Shown here piece after piece: positions 29,127-39,607 of a stretch of 45,262 nucleotides of DNA; positions within the stretch are counted from its first letter, which is position 1; each line of letters begins with the position of its first letter. The notes under the pieces were generated by a model. It searched no databases, was not told the origin of the DNA, and saw nothing but the letters and a program-made list of their open reading frames with translations. The position numbers were made by a program, and so were the translations under genes. Source of the DNA: Thermodesulfobacteriota bacterium (GTDB taxonomy: Bacteria; Desulfobacterota; Thermodesulfobacteria; Thermodesulfobacteriales; Thermodesulfatatoraceae); contig JAADDY010000096.1 in NCBI GenBank assembly GCA_013153725.1, positions 1 through 45,262 of the forward strand. Reading direction: 5' to 3'.

Positions 29127-30667
29127 TGCAGGGGATAAGAGTAGAGGAAATCAGCGATCTTATTAAGAAGAAGATAGAGGAGTACGAGAAGAAGGTTGAT
29201 CTTAACGAAATGGGTGTCGTCATCTCCATCGGTGACGGTATCGCCCGTGTATATGGTCTCAGGAACTGCCAGGCCATGGAGTTGATCGAGTTCCCCGGCG
29301 GTGAAATGGGAGTCGCTCTCAACCTGGAATTTGATAACGTTGGTGTTCCCATCATGGGTGATGCCACCAAGATTAAAGAGGGCGATATCGCCAAGAGAAC
29401 CGGCCGTATCGCAGAGGTTCCGGTTGGAGAGGCGGTTCTGGGCCGTGTTGTCGATCCTCTTGGCCGTCCCATAGATGGTAAGGGGCCCATCCAGGCCAAA
29501 GAGTATCGCCGTATCGAGCTCAAGGCGCCTGGTATCATTGCCCGCCGTCCGGTGCACGAGCCCATGTACACCGGTCTCAAGGCCATCGACGCCATGACTC
29601 CTATCGGGCGTGGTCAGCGTGAGCTTATCATTGGCGACCGTCAGACCGGGAAGACAGCCATTGGTATCGACTCTATCATCAACCAGAAAGACAGTGACAT
29701 CTATTGTATCTATGTTGCTTCGGGTCAGAAGAAGGCTTCGGTCGCGCAGATCGTTGAAGTCTTGCGCCGCCACGGGGCGATGGAATATACCACGGTGGTG
29801 GCGGCTTGCGCTTCAGACCCCGCTACCTTGCAATATATCGCTCCCTTCGCCGGTTGTGCGATGGGTGAATATTTTCGTGATACCAGCCGGCACGCGTTGA
29901 TCATTTACGACGACCTTTCCAAGCAAGCTAATGCTTACCGTGAAGTGTCTCTTCTTCTGCGTCGTCCTCCGGGCCGTGAGGCGTATCCGGGAGACATTTT
30001 CTACAACCACTCCAGGTTGCTGGAGCGTGCTGCCAAGCTTAACGAGCATCACGGGGCGGGCTCCTTGACTGCTCTGCCCATCGTCGAGACGCTGCAAGGT
30101 GACGTTTCGGCATATATTCCCACCAACGTTATTTCTATTACCGACGGTCAGGTCTATCTGGAACCGAGCCTTTTCTTCGCGGGTATTCGTCCGGCTATCA
30201 ACGTCGGTCTCTCGGTTTCCCGCGTTGGTGGTGCGGCCCAGATCAAGGCCATGAAACAGGTGGCCGGGCGGTTGCGTCTGGAGCTGGCGCAGTATCGTGA
30301 GCTAGCCGCTTTTGCCCAGTTTGGTTCCGAACTTGACCGGGCGACCCAGCGAGTCCTTCACCGTGGTGCCCGGTTGACGGAGATTTTGAAGCAACCCCAG
30401 TATCAGCCGCTTCCGGTGGAAAAGCAGGTATGCATCCTCTTTGCCGGTACCCGTGGTTACCTCGATGAGATGCCGCTCGAGGTCCTGGCGGACTACGAAA
30501 AGGAGCTCTACGAGTTCATAGAGTCTCGCTACCCCGAGATCTACACGGAGATCAGAGAGAAGAAGGAGATCAGCCCCGAGCTGGAAGAGAAGATGCACGC
30601 GGCTTTCAAGGAGTTCAACGAAGAGTTTAAGACCAGACACAACGTCGAACCCGTACCGGTACCATAA
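29126..30667 (+). CDS. atpA: F0F1 ATP synthase subunit alpha
   Basis: [10 protein letters not shown] Walker A; complete conserved alpha subunit sequence. Confidence 0.98.
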   Translation: MQGIRVEEISDLIKKKIEEYEKKVDLNEMGVVISIGDGIARVYGLRNCQAMELIEFPGGEMGVALNLEFDNVGVPIMGDATKIKEGDIAKRTGRIAEVPVGEAVLGRVVDPLGRPIDGKGPIQAKEYRRIELKAPGIIARRPVHEPMYTGLKAIDAMTPIGRGQRELIIGDRQTGKTAIGIDSIINQKDSDIYCIYVASGQKKASVAQIVEVLRRHGAMEYTTVVAACASDPATLQYIAPFAGCAMGEYFRDTSRHALIIYDDLSKQANAYREVSLLLRRPPGREAYPGDIFYNHSRLLERAAKLNEHHGAGSLTALPIVETLQGDVSAYIPTNVISITDGQVYLEPSLFFAGIRPAINVGLSVSRVGGAAQIKAMKQVAGRLRLELAQYRELAAFAQFGSELDRATQRVLHRGARLTEILKQPQYQPLPVEKQVCILFAGTRGYLDEMPLEVLADYEKELYEFIESRYPEIYTEIREKKEISPELEEKMHAAFKEFNEEFKTRHNVEPVPVP

Positions 30668-30684
30668 GGATAGGGTGAGGAAAG

Positions 30685-31569
30685 ATGCCGAACCTACGAG
30701 ACATCAAACGCAAGATCGAAGCGGTCAAAAAGATCGGCCAGATTACGCGGGCCATGAATATGGTCGCCGCGGCCAAGCTCCGCGGGGCCCAGGAGCGTGT
30801 GGAGCAGTTCCGTCCATACGCCTCCAAGTTCAAAGAGGTCATCAATGAGCTTTCGGCCTCCGGGGCGGTAAATCCGTCACAGTTCGAGCTCATGCAGGTA
30901 AGGGAGGTCAAAAAGGTAGAGATCATCCTGGTTACCGCCGACCGAGGGTTGTGTGGGGCGTTCAACGCCAACATTATCAATACCTGTGAAAGATTCATCC
31001 GGGAGCAGAAAGCTCAGGGAAGGGATGTTTCTCTCATCTGTGTGGGGAAGAAGGGCGCACAATTCTACCGCAAGGCTGGTTTTGTGCGGCAGTCCTACGA
31101 GGACATCATGAGCAGGGTAGAGATGTTCAACGCGCGGGCTGTGGCACGGGAAGCCATGCGGGCCTTCATAGATGGCGACTCTGACGAAACTTATCTCATC
31201 TACGGCTATTTTGTTAATGTGGTGCGTCAGATCCCCAAGACGGAGAAGCTTCTCCCCATCTCGGTGGAGGAAGAGGCCGTTGAGGGAGAAACCGAGAAGA
31301 AGATCTCTGGTTCCTATATCTACGAACCGGAGCCCGAAGAGCTGTTTCAGCAGATTCTTCCTCTTTATATCAATACCCGGGTGTTTGCCGCCATGCTGGA
31401 GACGGCGGTGAGCGAACAGGCAGCCCGGATGACGGCGATGGACAACGCGAACAGGGCCTGTAACGATATGGTGCAGAGTCTCACCCTTCTTTACAACAAG
31501 ACGCGTCAGGCCTCGATTACCAAAGAACTGATGGATATAGTGGGCGGCGCTGAAGCCCTCAAAGGATAG
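30685..31569 (+). CDS. atpG: F0F1 ATP synthase subunit gamma
   Basis: LRDIKRKIEAVKKIGQITRAMNMVAAAKLRGAQ; RMTAMDNANRACNDMVQSLTLLYNKTRQASITKELMDIVGGAEAL. Confidence 0.97.
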   Translation: MPNLRDIKRKIEAVKKIGQITRAMNMVAAAKLRGAQERVEQFRPYASKFKEVINELSASGAVNPSQFELMQVREVKKVEIILVTADRGLCGAFNANIINTCERFIREQKAQGRDVSLICVGKKGAQFYRKAGFVRQSYEDIMSRVEMFNARAVAREAMRAFIDGDSDETYLIYGYFVNVVRQIPKTEKLLPISVEEEAVEGETEKKISGSYIYEPEPEELFQQILPLYINTRVFAAMLETAVSEQAARMTAMDNANRACNDMVQSLTLLYNKTRQASITKELMDIVGGAEALKG

Positions 31570-31572
31570 TAA

Positions 31573-33024
<1,452 letters not shown>

Positions 33025-33026
33025 TA

Positions 33027-33455
33027 ATGGCCCGGATCCTCTTAGAGATAGTTACGCCAAGCCGCATGGTAGTAAGCGAGGAGGTTGACATCGTTACTGC
33101 TCCTGGTGTAGCTGGCGAATTCGGAGTGATGGCCAACCACGCTCCCATGGTGGCGGCCATTAAGATAGGGGAGTTACGTTACCGGGTGGGAGATCGTCAG
33201 GAGTTTTTGGCGGTAAGTGGGGGCTTTTGCGAGGTTAGCGGTAACAAAGTCACCTTTCTCTGTGAAGCGGCTGAAAAGGCTGAGGAGATAGACGTTGAAA
33301 GGGCCTTGAGAGCCAAAGAAAGGGCAGAACGCCGACTTCAAGAGGCTGCTGCGAAAGCCGATAAAATAGACGTTGCACGCGCCCAGGCAGCTTTGGCCAG
33401 GGCACTGGTAAGGCTCAAAGTTGCAGAGCACGCACGTAAAGTCCGTGGAGGATAA
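33027..33455 (+). CDS. atpC: F0F1 ATP synthase subunit epsilon
   Basis: LEIVTPSRMVVSEEVDIVTAPGVAGEFGVMANHAPMVAAIKIGELRY. Confidence 0.95.
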   Translation: MARILLEIVTPSRMVVSEEVDIVTAPGVAGEFGVMANHAPMVAAIKIGELRYRVGDRQEFLAVSGGFCEVSGNKVTFLCEAAEKAEEIDVERALRAKERAERRLQEAAAKADKIDVARAQAALARALVRLKVAEHARKVRGG

Positions 33456-33481
33456 CGGCTCCTCCATCGGTCAGGGAGACC

Positions 33482-33511
33482 AAAAGGGGCAACTTCGGTT
33501 GCCCCTTTTTT
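33482..33511 (+). terminator. Rho-independent terminator of the atp operon
   Basis: AAAAGGGGCAAC-TTCG-GTTGCCCCTTTTTT: 12-bp stem with UUCG tetraloop and T-tract. Confidence 0.93.
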
Positions 33512-33527
33512 ATTTGAGGAGGTTTCT

Positions 33528-34529
33528 ATGTTAGCCGTTGTGATTCTGGCGGCGGGAAAGGGTACGAGGATGAGGTCCCCCCTTCCCAAGGTCTTACATA
33601 CCTTGGCTGGAGAACCTCTCCTGATTCACGTGCTGGAAACGGCTCTTTCTCTGTCACCTTCAGAGATCATCACGGTCGTTGGCCATAAAGCTCACCTGGT
33701 AGAAGAAGTCCTCTCTTCGTATGCGGTCAAAAAGGTCTGGCAGCGTGAACAATTGGGCACGGGGCATGCGGTGCTGGTTACAGAGCCATTCTTGCATGAT
33801 TTTGAGGGCGATGTTCTGGTCTTGTGTGGAGATGTTCCCCTTTTGCAGCCCAACACCTTGAAAGATCTCGTTTCCCATCACCGCCAGAGCGATGCCACGG
33901 TGACGGTGCTGACGGCCGATGTTCCCGACCCCACAGGCTATGGTCGCATTGTAAGAGACGAGGGAGGGCTAGTTGACCGGATAGTCGAAGAAAAAGACGC
34001 CTCTCCTTCGGAGAAGGCCATCCGGGAAATAAACACCGGTACGTACCTTTTCAAAAGGGATTTCCTCTTCCGGGCTTTGAAAGAAGTGAGGCCGGATAAC
34101 GTACAGGGGGAGTATTATCTCACCGATTTGATTGCTTTGGCCCGGAAGGCGGGGCTCAAGGTGGCTGCTTTAAAAGCCTCTGATGAAACCGAGATTCTGG
34201 GAGTTAATAGCCAGTTTGATCTGGCACAGGCGGAAAGGATCTTTCAAAGTCAGTTGAGAGAGCGCTTCATGGCTCAGGGGGTAACTTTTGTCTTTCCCGA
34301 GGCGGTTTATCTCGAAAGGAAGGTTCGGATAGGAGCCGGGAGTGTGGTATACCCCTTTGTAAGTTTAAGAGGTAAGACTATTGTAGAAGAGGGAGTGACC
34401 ATAGAAAGTCACTGTGACCTCAAAGACGTAAGGGTGTGTGCCGGAGCTTTCATAGGAGCGGGAAACATCCTCCGCGGAGGTACCGTGCCACCGGGGGTAA
34501 GGCTTGCACCTGCAAAAGTCCTTATTTAA
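33528..34529 (+). CDS. GlmU-like UDP-N-acetylglucosamine pyrophosphorylase, short form
   Basis: MLAVVILAAGKGTRMRSPLPKVLHTLAGEPLL; REQLGTGHAV; NTGTYLFKR; GVNSQFDLAQAERIFQ; ends after only a few hexapeptide coils (333 aa). Confidence 0.85.
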   Translation: MLAVVILAAGKGTRMRSPLPKVLHTLAGEPLLIHVLETALSLSPSEIITVVGHKAHLVEEVLSSYAVKKVWQREQLGTGHAVLVTEPFLHDFEGDVLVLCGDVPLLQPNTLKDLVSHHRQSDATVTVLTADVPDPTGYGRIVRDEGGLVDRIVEEKDASPSEKAIREINTGTYLFKRDFLFRALKEVRPDNVQGEYYLTDLIALARKAGLKVAALKASDETEILGVNSQFDLAQAERIFQSQLRERFMAQGVTFVFPEAVYLERKVRIGAGSVVYPFVSLRGKTIVEEGVTIESHCDLKDVRVCAGAFIGAGNILRGGTVPPGVRLAPAKVLI

Positions 34530-34560
34530 GCTGCCAGAAGGAACACAAAGGAGGCTAGAG

Positions 34561-34791
34561 ATGGAATTCCAAGAGATCCAACTTTTAGAGGAACGTTTGG
34601 CCAAATTGCTGGAATATATTGAAATTTTACGTCGGGAGAAGAATGCCCTCCAGGAGCAATTGCGCGCCAGAGAGGCGGAGGTGCAGCAATTGCAGGAAGA
34701 GCTGGGCAAACTCGAAGGTGAAAGGCTTCAGATAAAGAACAAGGTGCAGGAACTTTTGCAGAAGATAGATCAAATTTCTTTTGAAGGTTGA
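34561..34791 (+). CDS. zapB: Cell division protein ZapB-like coiled-coil protein
   Basis: MEFQEIQLLEERLAKLLEYIEILRREKNALQEQLRAREAEVQQLQEEL; directly upstream of zapA. Confidence 0.7.
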   Translation: MEFQEIQLLEERLAKLLEYIEILRREKNALQEQLRAREAEVQQLQEELGKLEGERLQIKNKVQELLQKIDQISFEG

Positions 34792-35087
34792 AGCTTTTGG
34801 AAAGAATCGTCGAATTTCAGCTTTTGGGGCAGGTATTTTCCTTCCGGACAGATTTGCCAGAAGAGATGGTCCGGGAGATCCAGCAGCTTTTGACCCAAAA
34901 AGAACGTGAGATTCAGAAAAAATACAAGCTTTTACCGCCGCTTAAGGTGGCGGTTTTGATGCTCTTACAAATTTCTTCGGAATATGTAAAAATAAAAAAT
35001 GAATATCAGGATTTTAGAAAAGCTTTGGTCGAGAAAGCTTCTAAAATAGACGATTACATTAAGAAGAATTCCCTGGGGTGTGCGTGA
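34788..35087 (+). CDS. zapA: Cell division protein ZapA
   Basis: VEFQLLGQVFSFRTDLPEEMVREIQQLLTQKEREIQ...LKVAVLMLLQISSEYVKIKNEY; TTG start overlapping zapB stop. Confidence 0.78.
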   Translation: MKLLERIVEFQLLGQVFSFRTDLPEEMVREIQQLLTQKEREIQKKYKLLPPLKVAVLMLLQISSEYVKIKNEYQDFRKALVEKASKIDDYIKKNSLGCA

Positions 35088-35244
35088 TTAACCATTTAGC
35101 CCGCCGAGCCAACAGCGAGACCAGAGGGAGGCTCCTCTCCTTCCGGAGGTATGCTCCGCTTGGCGGAGAAACCGCAAGGAAGGACGAGCCACCCACTTAT
35201 GATTTCAGGGTCTCGTGCGGGCCGGTTAACACGGCACCCCGGGG
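35071..35244 (+). ncRNA. ssrS: 6S RNA
   Basis: Long closing stem CCCUGGGGUGU..CGUG.UUAACC with GGUUAA.CACG..CACCCCGGGG; CCCGC/GCGGG and GCGAGACC/GGUCUCGU; open central bubble; terminal arm GGCUC/GAGCC and UCCUUCC/GGAAGGA; located after zapA as in many bacteria. Confidence 0.85.
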
Positions 35245-35432
35245 TTTTAATAAATCCCCGTAAGGGGGGTTCGGAATTGGCCGCCAAGGCGGCGGGGAAG
35301 GGATACTCAAGGCTGCAAGGCCTTCATATATTGAACGAACTTTTCGAGATTCGGTGGAGGTTCGTAAAGTACCGGATCGGAAAAGTGGTCTTTTAAAATT
35401 TTTCTTCGAAGGATCCCCTCACCTGCCCGCCT

Positions 35433-35448
35433 TACCCCTTACGGGGTA
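35433..35448 (+). promoter_or_regulatory. Stem-loop in rny 5' leader
   Basis: TACCCC-TTAC-GGGGTA just upstream of the rny SD (aaaaggagg). Confidence 0.5.
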
Positions 35449-35471
35449 ATCACCAAAAGGAGGTTGGAGCC

Positions 35472-37076
35472 ATGGAGGTGCTCTTGGTGGTGGTTGCCCT
35501 TGCAATTGGTGTGGGGGCGGGCATCCCTCTCGGAATAAAGCTCAAAGAGAAGAAAGACGCTGAAAAGCTCGGCAGTGTCGAGGCGCAAGTCCAGCGCCTG
35601 CTGGAGAAGGCTCAACAGGAAGCCGAGCAACTCAAACAGGAGGCCAAGCTTCAGGCTCGCGAGGAGGCGCTGCGTTACAAGGAGGAGATAGAAAGAGAGT
35701 TTGAAGAGCGAAAGCGCAAACTCGGGGAGGAGGAAAACCGCCTCCGGGAGCAGGAAAACCGTCTCTTGGAGCAAGAGACCCGGCTTGCCGAAAGGGAGAG
35801 CCATCTTGAACGTCGCGGGCAGCAACTTGATCGTCGGGAAGAAGACCTTTCGCGGAAGGAAGCCCGTCTCCGCGAAAAAGAAGAGGCCCTGAAGCAGAAA
35901 GAGGAGCAGTACCAGGAGCTGATAGAGGCCCAGAAAAAGGAACTGGAAAAGATCGCCCATCTTACTGTGGACGAGGCCCGTGAAATCGTGCTCAAGAAGG
36001 CGGAAGAGGAGGCCAAGGAAGAGGCGGCCCGCATCCTAATGCGTGTGGAGACAGAAACCCGCGAAGAAGCCAACCGCCGGGCCCGGGAGATCCTGGCTCT
36101 CGCCATCTCCCGCTGTGCCACGGATTTCGTGACGGAAAAGGCCGTCTCCGTGGTGCCACTTCCGAGCGAAGACATGAAGGGTCGTATTATCGGGCGTGAG
36201 GGTCGCAACATCCGGGCTCTGGAGGCTGCCACCGGAGTAGACCTGATCATCGATGACACTCCGGAGGTGGTCGTCCTTTCGGGCTTCAACCCCCTGCGAC
36301 GAGAGGTGGCGAGGATTGCTCTGGAACGTCTGGTCTCCGACGGGCGCATTCATCCGGCCCGCATCGAGGAGGTGGTACGGAAGGTCGAAGAGGAGCTCGA
36401 TGCCACCATCAAGGAGGTGGGGGAACGCGCGGCTTTTGACGTGGGGGTATACGGGCTTGCCCCGGAGCTTCTGCGCCTTCTCGGTAAGCTCAAATATCGT
36501 ACGAGCTATTCGCAAAACGTGTTGCAGCACTCCATAGAGGTGGCCTATCTTTGCGGGGTGATGGCCGGAGAGCTTGGCCTTGACGTCAAGAAGGCCAAGC
36601 GGGCAGGGCTTCTCCACGATATCGGCAAAGCCGTGGACCAGGAGATGGAAGGCCCTCATGCTCTTACCGGGGCGGAGCTTGCCAAAAAATACGGTGAAGA
36701 CGAAGAGATCGTAAACGCCATCGCCGCCCATCACGAGGATGTTCCTCCTGAGTCCATTCTGGCCATTCTCGTCCAGGCGGCGGATGCCGTTTCCGGAGCA
36801 AGACCCGGGGCACGGCGGGAGCTTCTCGAGTCCTATATCAAGCGGCTTGAAAACCTGGAGCGGGTGGCCACATCCTTCACCGGGGTGCAGAAGGCTTACG
36901 CCATACAGGCCGGGCGCGAGATCCGTGTCATCGTGGATTCCAACAAGATCTCTGACGAAGAGGCCGTTTTGCTCTCGCGCGATATCGCCAAAAAGATCGA
37001 AAAGGAGCTCACCTATCCCGGTCTCATCAAGGTTACGGTGATACGCGAGACCAGGGCGGTGGAATATGCCAAGTAA
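35472..37076 (+). CDS. rny: Ribonuclease Y
   Basis: N-terminal TM, long coiled coil, KH ([40 protein letters not shown]), HD ([31 protein letters not shown]). Confidence 0.98.
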   Translation: MEVLLVVVALAIGVGAGIPLGIKLKEKKDAEKLGSVEAQVQRLLEKAQQEAEQLKQEAKLQAREEALRYKEEIEREFEERKRKLGEEENRLREQENRLLEQETRLAERESHLERRGQQLDRREEDLSRKEARLREKEEALKQKEEQYQELIEAQKKELEKIAHLTVDEAREIVLKKAEEEAKEEAARILMRVETETREEANRRAREILALAISRCATDFVTEKAVSVVPLPSEDMKGRIIGREGRNIRALEAATGVDLIIDDTPEVVVLSGFNPLRREVARIALERLVSDGRIHPARIEEVVRKVEEELDATIKEVGERAAFDVGVYGLAPELLRLLGKLKYRTSYSQNVLQHSIEVAYLCGVMAGELGLDVKKAKRAGLLHDIGKAVDQEMEGPHALTGAELAKKYGEDEEIVNAIAAHHEDVPPESILAILVQAADAVSGARPGARRELLESYIKRLENLERVATSFTGVQKAYAIQAGREIRVIVDSNKISDEEAVLLSRDIAKKIEKELTYPGLIKVTVIRETRAVEYAK

Positions 37077-37077
37077 G

Positions 37078-37857
37078 ATGAAAGTCCTCTTTGTGGGGGA
37101 TATCGTCGGGCGGCCCGGGAGGGTGGCGGTGAGGCGGTTTCTCCCTCCCTTGATAGAAGAGCTTGCCCCAGATTTTATCCTGGGCAATGCGGAAAACGCC
37201 GCCGGGGGCTACGGTCTCACCGAGGCCGTGGCCAAGGAACTCTTTGAGGCGGGGTTCGATCTCCTCACCAGCGGAAACCATATCTGGCGGCGGGAGTTTT
37301 TGCCTTATCTGGCCAAGGCCGAGAGAGTCCTTCGCCCGGCCAATTATCCCGCCGGAGCCGTGGGAAAGGGCTATGCCCTTCTTGAAAAAGACGGCCAGAA
37401 GCTGGGGGTGATTAACCTCGAAGGTCGTGTATTTATGCGCAGTCTGGAATGCCCCTTTCGGCAGGGAGCAGCGCTGGCCGAAAACTTGCGCCAGGAAACG
37501 CCCTGTATCGTGGTGGACTTCCACGCCGAGGCCACTTCGGAAAAGCTGGCCCTGGGTTGGTATCTGGATGGAAAGGTCTCGGCCCTTCTGGGAACGCACA
37601 CCCACGTTCAGACCGGAGACGAAAGAATCCTGCCCGAGGGCACGGCTTATATTTCAGACGTGGGCATGACAGGGCTCCGAGACGGGGTAATCGGGATGCA
37701 CAGGGGGCAGGCCATCGAGATGTTTCTCACGCAGGTCCCCCGTAAACTTGAGGTCCCCAAAACAGGCCCCAAAAAACTTGAAGCCGTTTTCCTGGAGATC
37801 GATCAAGACTCCGGAAAGGCTTTGCAGATATTGCGTTTGCGCCGCGAGGATCCTTAA
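37078..37857 (+). CDS. YmdB family metallophosphoesterase
   Basis: MKVLFVGDIVGRPGRVAVRRFLPPLIEE; GNAENAAGGYGLT; SGNHIWRR; TPCIVVDFHAEATSEK; GTHTHVQTGDERILPEGTAYISDVGMTG. Confidence 0.95.
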   Translation: MKVLFVGDIVGRPGRVAVRRFLPPLIEELAPDFILGNAENAAGGYGLTEAVAKELFEAGFDLLTSGNHIWRREFLPYLAKAERVLRPANYPAGAVGKGYALLEKDGQKLGVINLEGRVFMRSLECPFRQGAALAENLRQETPCIVVDFHAEATSEKLALGWYLDGKVSALLGTHTHVQTGDERILPEGTAYISDVGMTGLRDGVIGMHRGQAIEMFLTQVPRKLEVPKTGPKKLEAVFLEIDQDSGKALQILRLRREDP

Positions 37858-38537
37858 TCAAGCGGGGTCACGAGGATCTTCTGGGCAAGCCCCTGGCCGA
37901 TGGCCAGACGGGCGTCCTTTACCGAGACGATAATAGGCCCGCAATTGTTGATCACTTCGAGCACTTCCCCCGCGGTGATTCCCATGGCGGCAAGCCTGGA
38001 GAGGGCCTGTGTCCCTCCGAGGAATCTTTCCACCCGCACCTTTTCTCCGGCTGAGACCAGGGTGAGCGGGAGAGCGGGTTTGGCCCTTGTGGCCTGACAT
38101 TCGGCACAGAGCCCGTAAATTTCAAGCCGATGGTCAAGGGGCTTAAAGCCGTACTGTTTGGCGATTTCGTCCTGCAAGGCTTCGAGTTGCGGGAGGAAAA
38201 ACTCCTGGATGCGGCCGCATTTGGTGCAGATGAGATGGTCGTGGTGCTCACCCAGATGGCGGTGCTCGTAGACCGGAGGTTTGCCGAGGAAGTCCTTGCG
38301 CTGGGCAAAACCGAGCTTGCAGAAGAGTTCCAGGGCTTCGATAATGTCTTCCTCTTTGAGAGAAAGCCCCTTTTCTTTGAGAATTTGTTGGAAGACCTCC
38401 GGTGTAACGTGTTCCTCGGTTTCAAGAAAGATTTCGAAGACACGCAAGAAGAGGTCCTTCTTCTCCGGAGGGAGATGGCTGGCCAATTTGAGAAAGTTTT
38501 CTTTCTCTTGGCGGTGAAGATCCACTTTCTCTTTCAT
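37854..38537 (-). CDS. Fur family transcriptional regulator fused to a C-terminal FeoA domain
   Basis: Fur part: YEHRHLGEHHDHLICTKCGRIQEFFLPQLE...YGLCAEC; FeoA part: LVSAGEKVRVERFLGGTQALSRLAAMGITAGEVLEVINNCGPIIVSVKDARLAIGQGLAQKILV. Confidence 0.9.
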   Translation of the reverse strand: MKEKVDLHRQEKENFLKLASHLPPEKKDLFLRVFEIFLETEEHVTPEVFQQILKEKGLSLKEEDIIEALELFCKLGFAQRKDFLGKPPVYEHRHLGEHHDHLICTKCGRIQEFFLPQLEALQDEIAKQYGFKPLDHRLEIYGLCAECQATRAKPALPLTLVSAGEKVRVERFLGGTQALSRLAAMGITAGEVLEVINNCGPIIVSVKDARLAIGQGLAQKILVTPLD

Positions 38538-38623
38538 GTCCAGAGAAACTTGGTTCGTTCTGGGGTAGCTGTCAAGGAGAAAATTTTGTAGTTTTCAATA
38601 AGAAATTCGGTTTGGGCTAGGGT

Positions 38624-39607
38624 ATGGATGCGGAAACGATCCTTTCGGCGGCACGAGAAGTACTCGAAATCGAGATCGAGGGCCTGAGAGCCGTAGCCGA
38701 AAAGCTTGGTCCTGGTTTCGTGAAGGCGGTGGAGCTCATCCGGGAGGCCAGGGGGCGGGTGGTGGTTACCGGTATCGGGAAAAGCGGCCTCATCGGTCGC
38801 AAGATCGTGGCCACGCTGGCCTCCACCGGTACGCCTTCCTTTTTCCTGCACCCGGCCGAAGCCCTGCACGGCGATCTGGGGATGGTGGTCCCGGAAGACA
38901 TCCTTCTTGCCATCTCAAATTCCGGAGAAACCGAAGAGGTGAACAAGTTGCTCCCGAGTCTTAAGAGAAGGGGGGTAAAAATTGTGGCTTTTACCGGGAA
39001 CCCCGGTTCCACTCTGGCCCAGGAGGCCGACGTGGTGGTAGACGTGGGCGTTCCACGGGAGGCCTGCCCTCTGGGGGTGGCACCTACGGCCAGTACCACC
39101 GCCACCCTCGCCATGGGGGACGCGCTTGCCATGGTGCTTGCCAAATTGCGGGACCTGAAGCTTGAAGACTTTCGGCGCAATCATCCCGGGGGAAGCCTGG
39201 GAGAGAGACTCAAGGTCCAGGTCTCTCAAATCATGCTTCGCGGCGAGGCCCTGCCCCTGGTTCGTCTCGGAGAGAAGATGACAGAGGCGCTCTTTGAGAT
39301 CAACCGAAAGGGGCTTGGCTGCGCCCTGGTGCTGGACGACGACGGCTCTCTTTGCGGTATCGTCACAGACGGCGATCTGAGAAGGGCCCTCCTCAAGTAC
39401 GGTGATTTCCGGGATCTTCCCGTCGAAAGGGTCATGACAAAGAATCCCAAGACCATCGCACCGGAGGCGCTGGCGGCAGATGCCCTTTACGTGATGGAAA
39501 AGAACCTGATCACGGTGCTTCCGGTGGTAGCCGAAAGGAAGGTAGTTGGTATCATCCATTTGCACGACGTCCTTGGTAAGGGCCAATTCAAATTTACAGG
39601 AGTATGA
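38624..39607 (+). CDS. kdsD: KpsF/GutQ family arabinose-5-phosphate isomerase (SIS + CBS)
   Basis: VVVTGIGKSGLIGRKIVATLASTGTPSFFLHPAEALHGDLGMV; NHPGGSLGERL; two CBS repeats. Confidence 0.93.
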   Translation: MDAETILSAAREVLEIEIEGLRAVAEKLGPGFVKAVELIREARGRVVVTGIGKSGLIGRKIVATLASTGTPSFFLHPAEALHGDLGMVVPEDILLAISNSGETEEVNKLLPSLKRRGVKIVAFTGNPGSTLAQEADVVVDVGVPREACPLGVAPTASTTATLAMGDALAMVLAKLRDLKLEDFRRNHPGGSLGERLKVQVSQIMLRGEALPLVRLGEKMTEALFEINRKGLGCALVLDDDGSLCGIVTDGDLRRALLKYGDFRDLPVERVMTKNPKTIAPEALAADALYVMEKNLITVLPVVAERKVVGIIHLHDVLGKGQFKFTGV

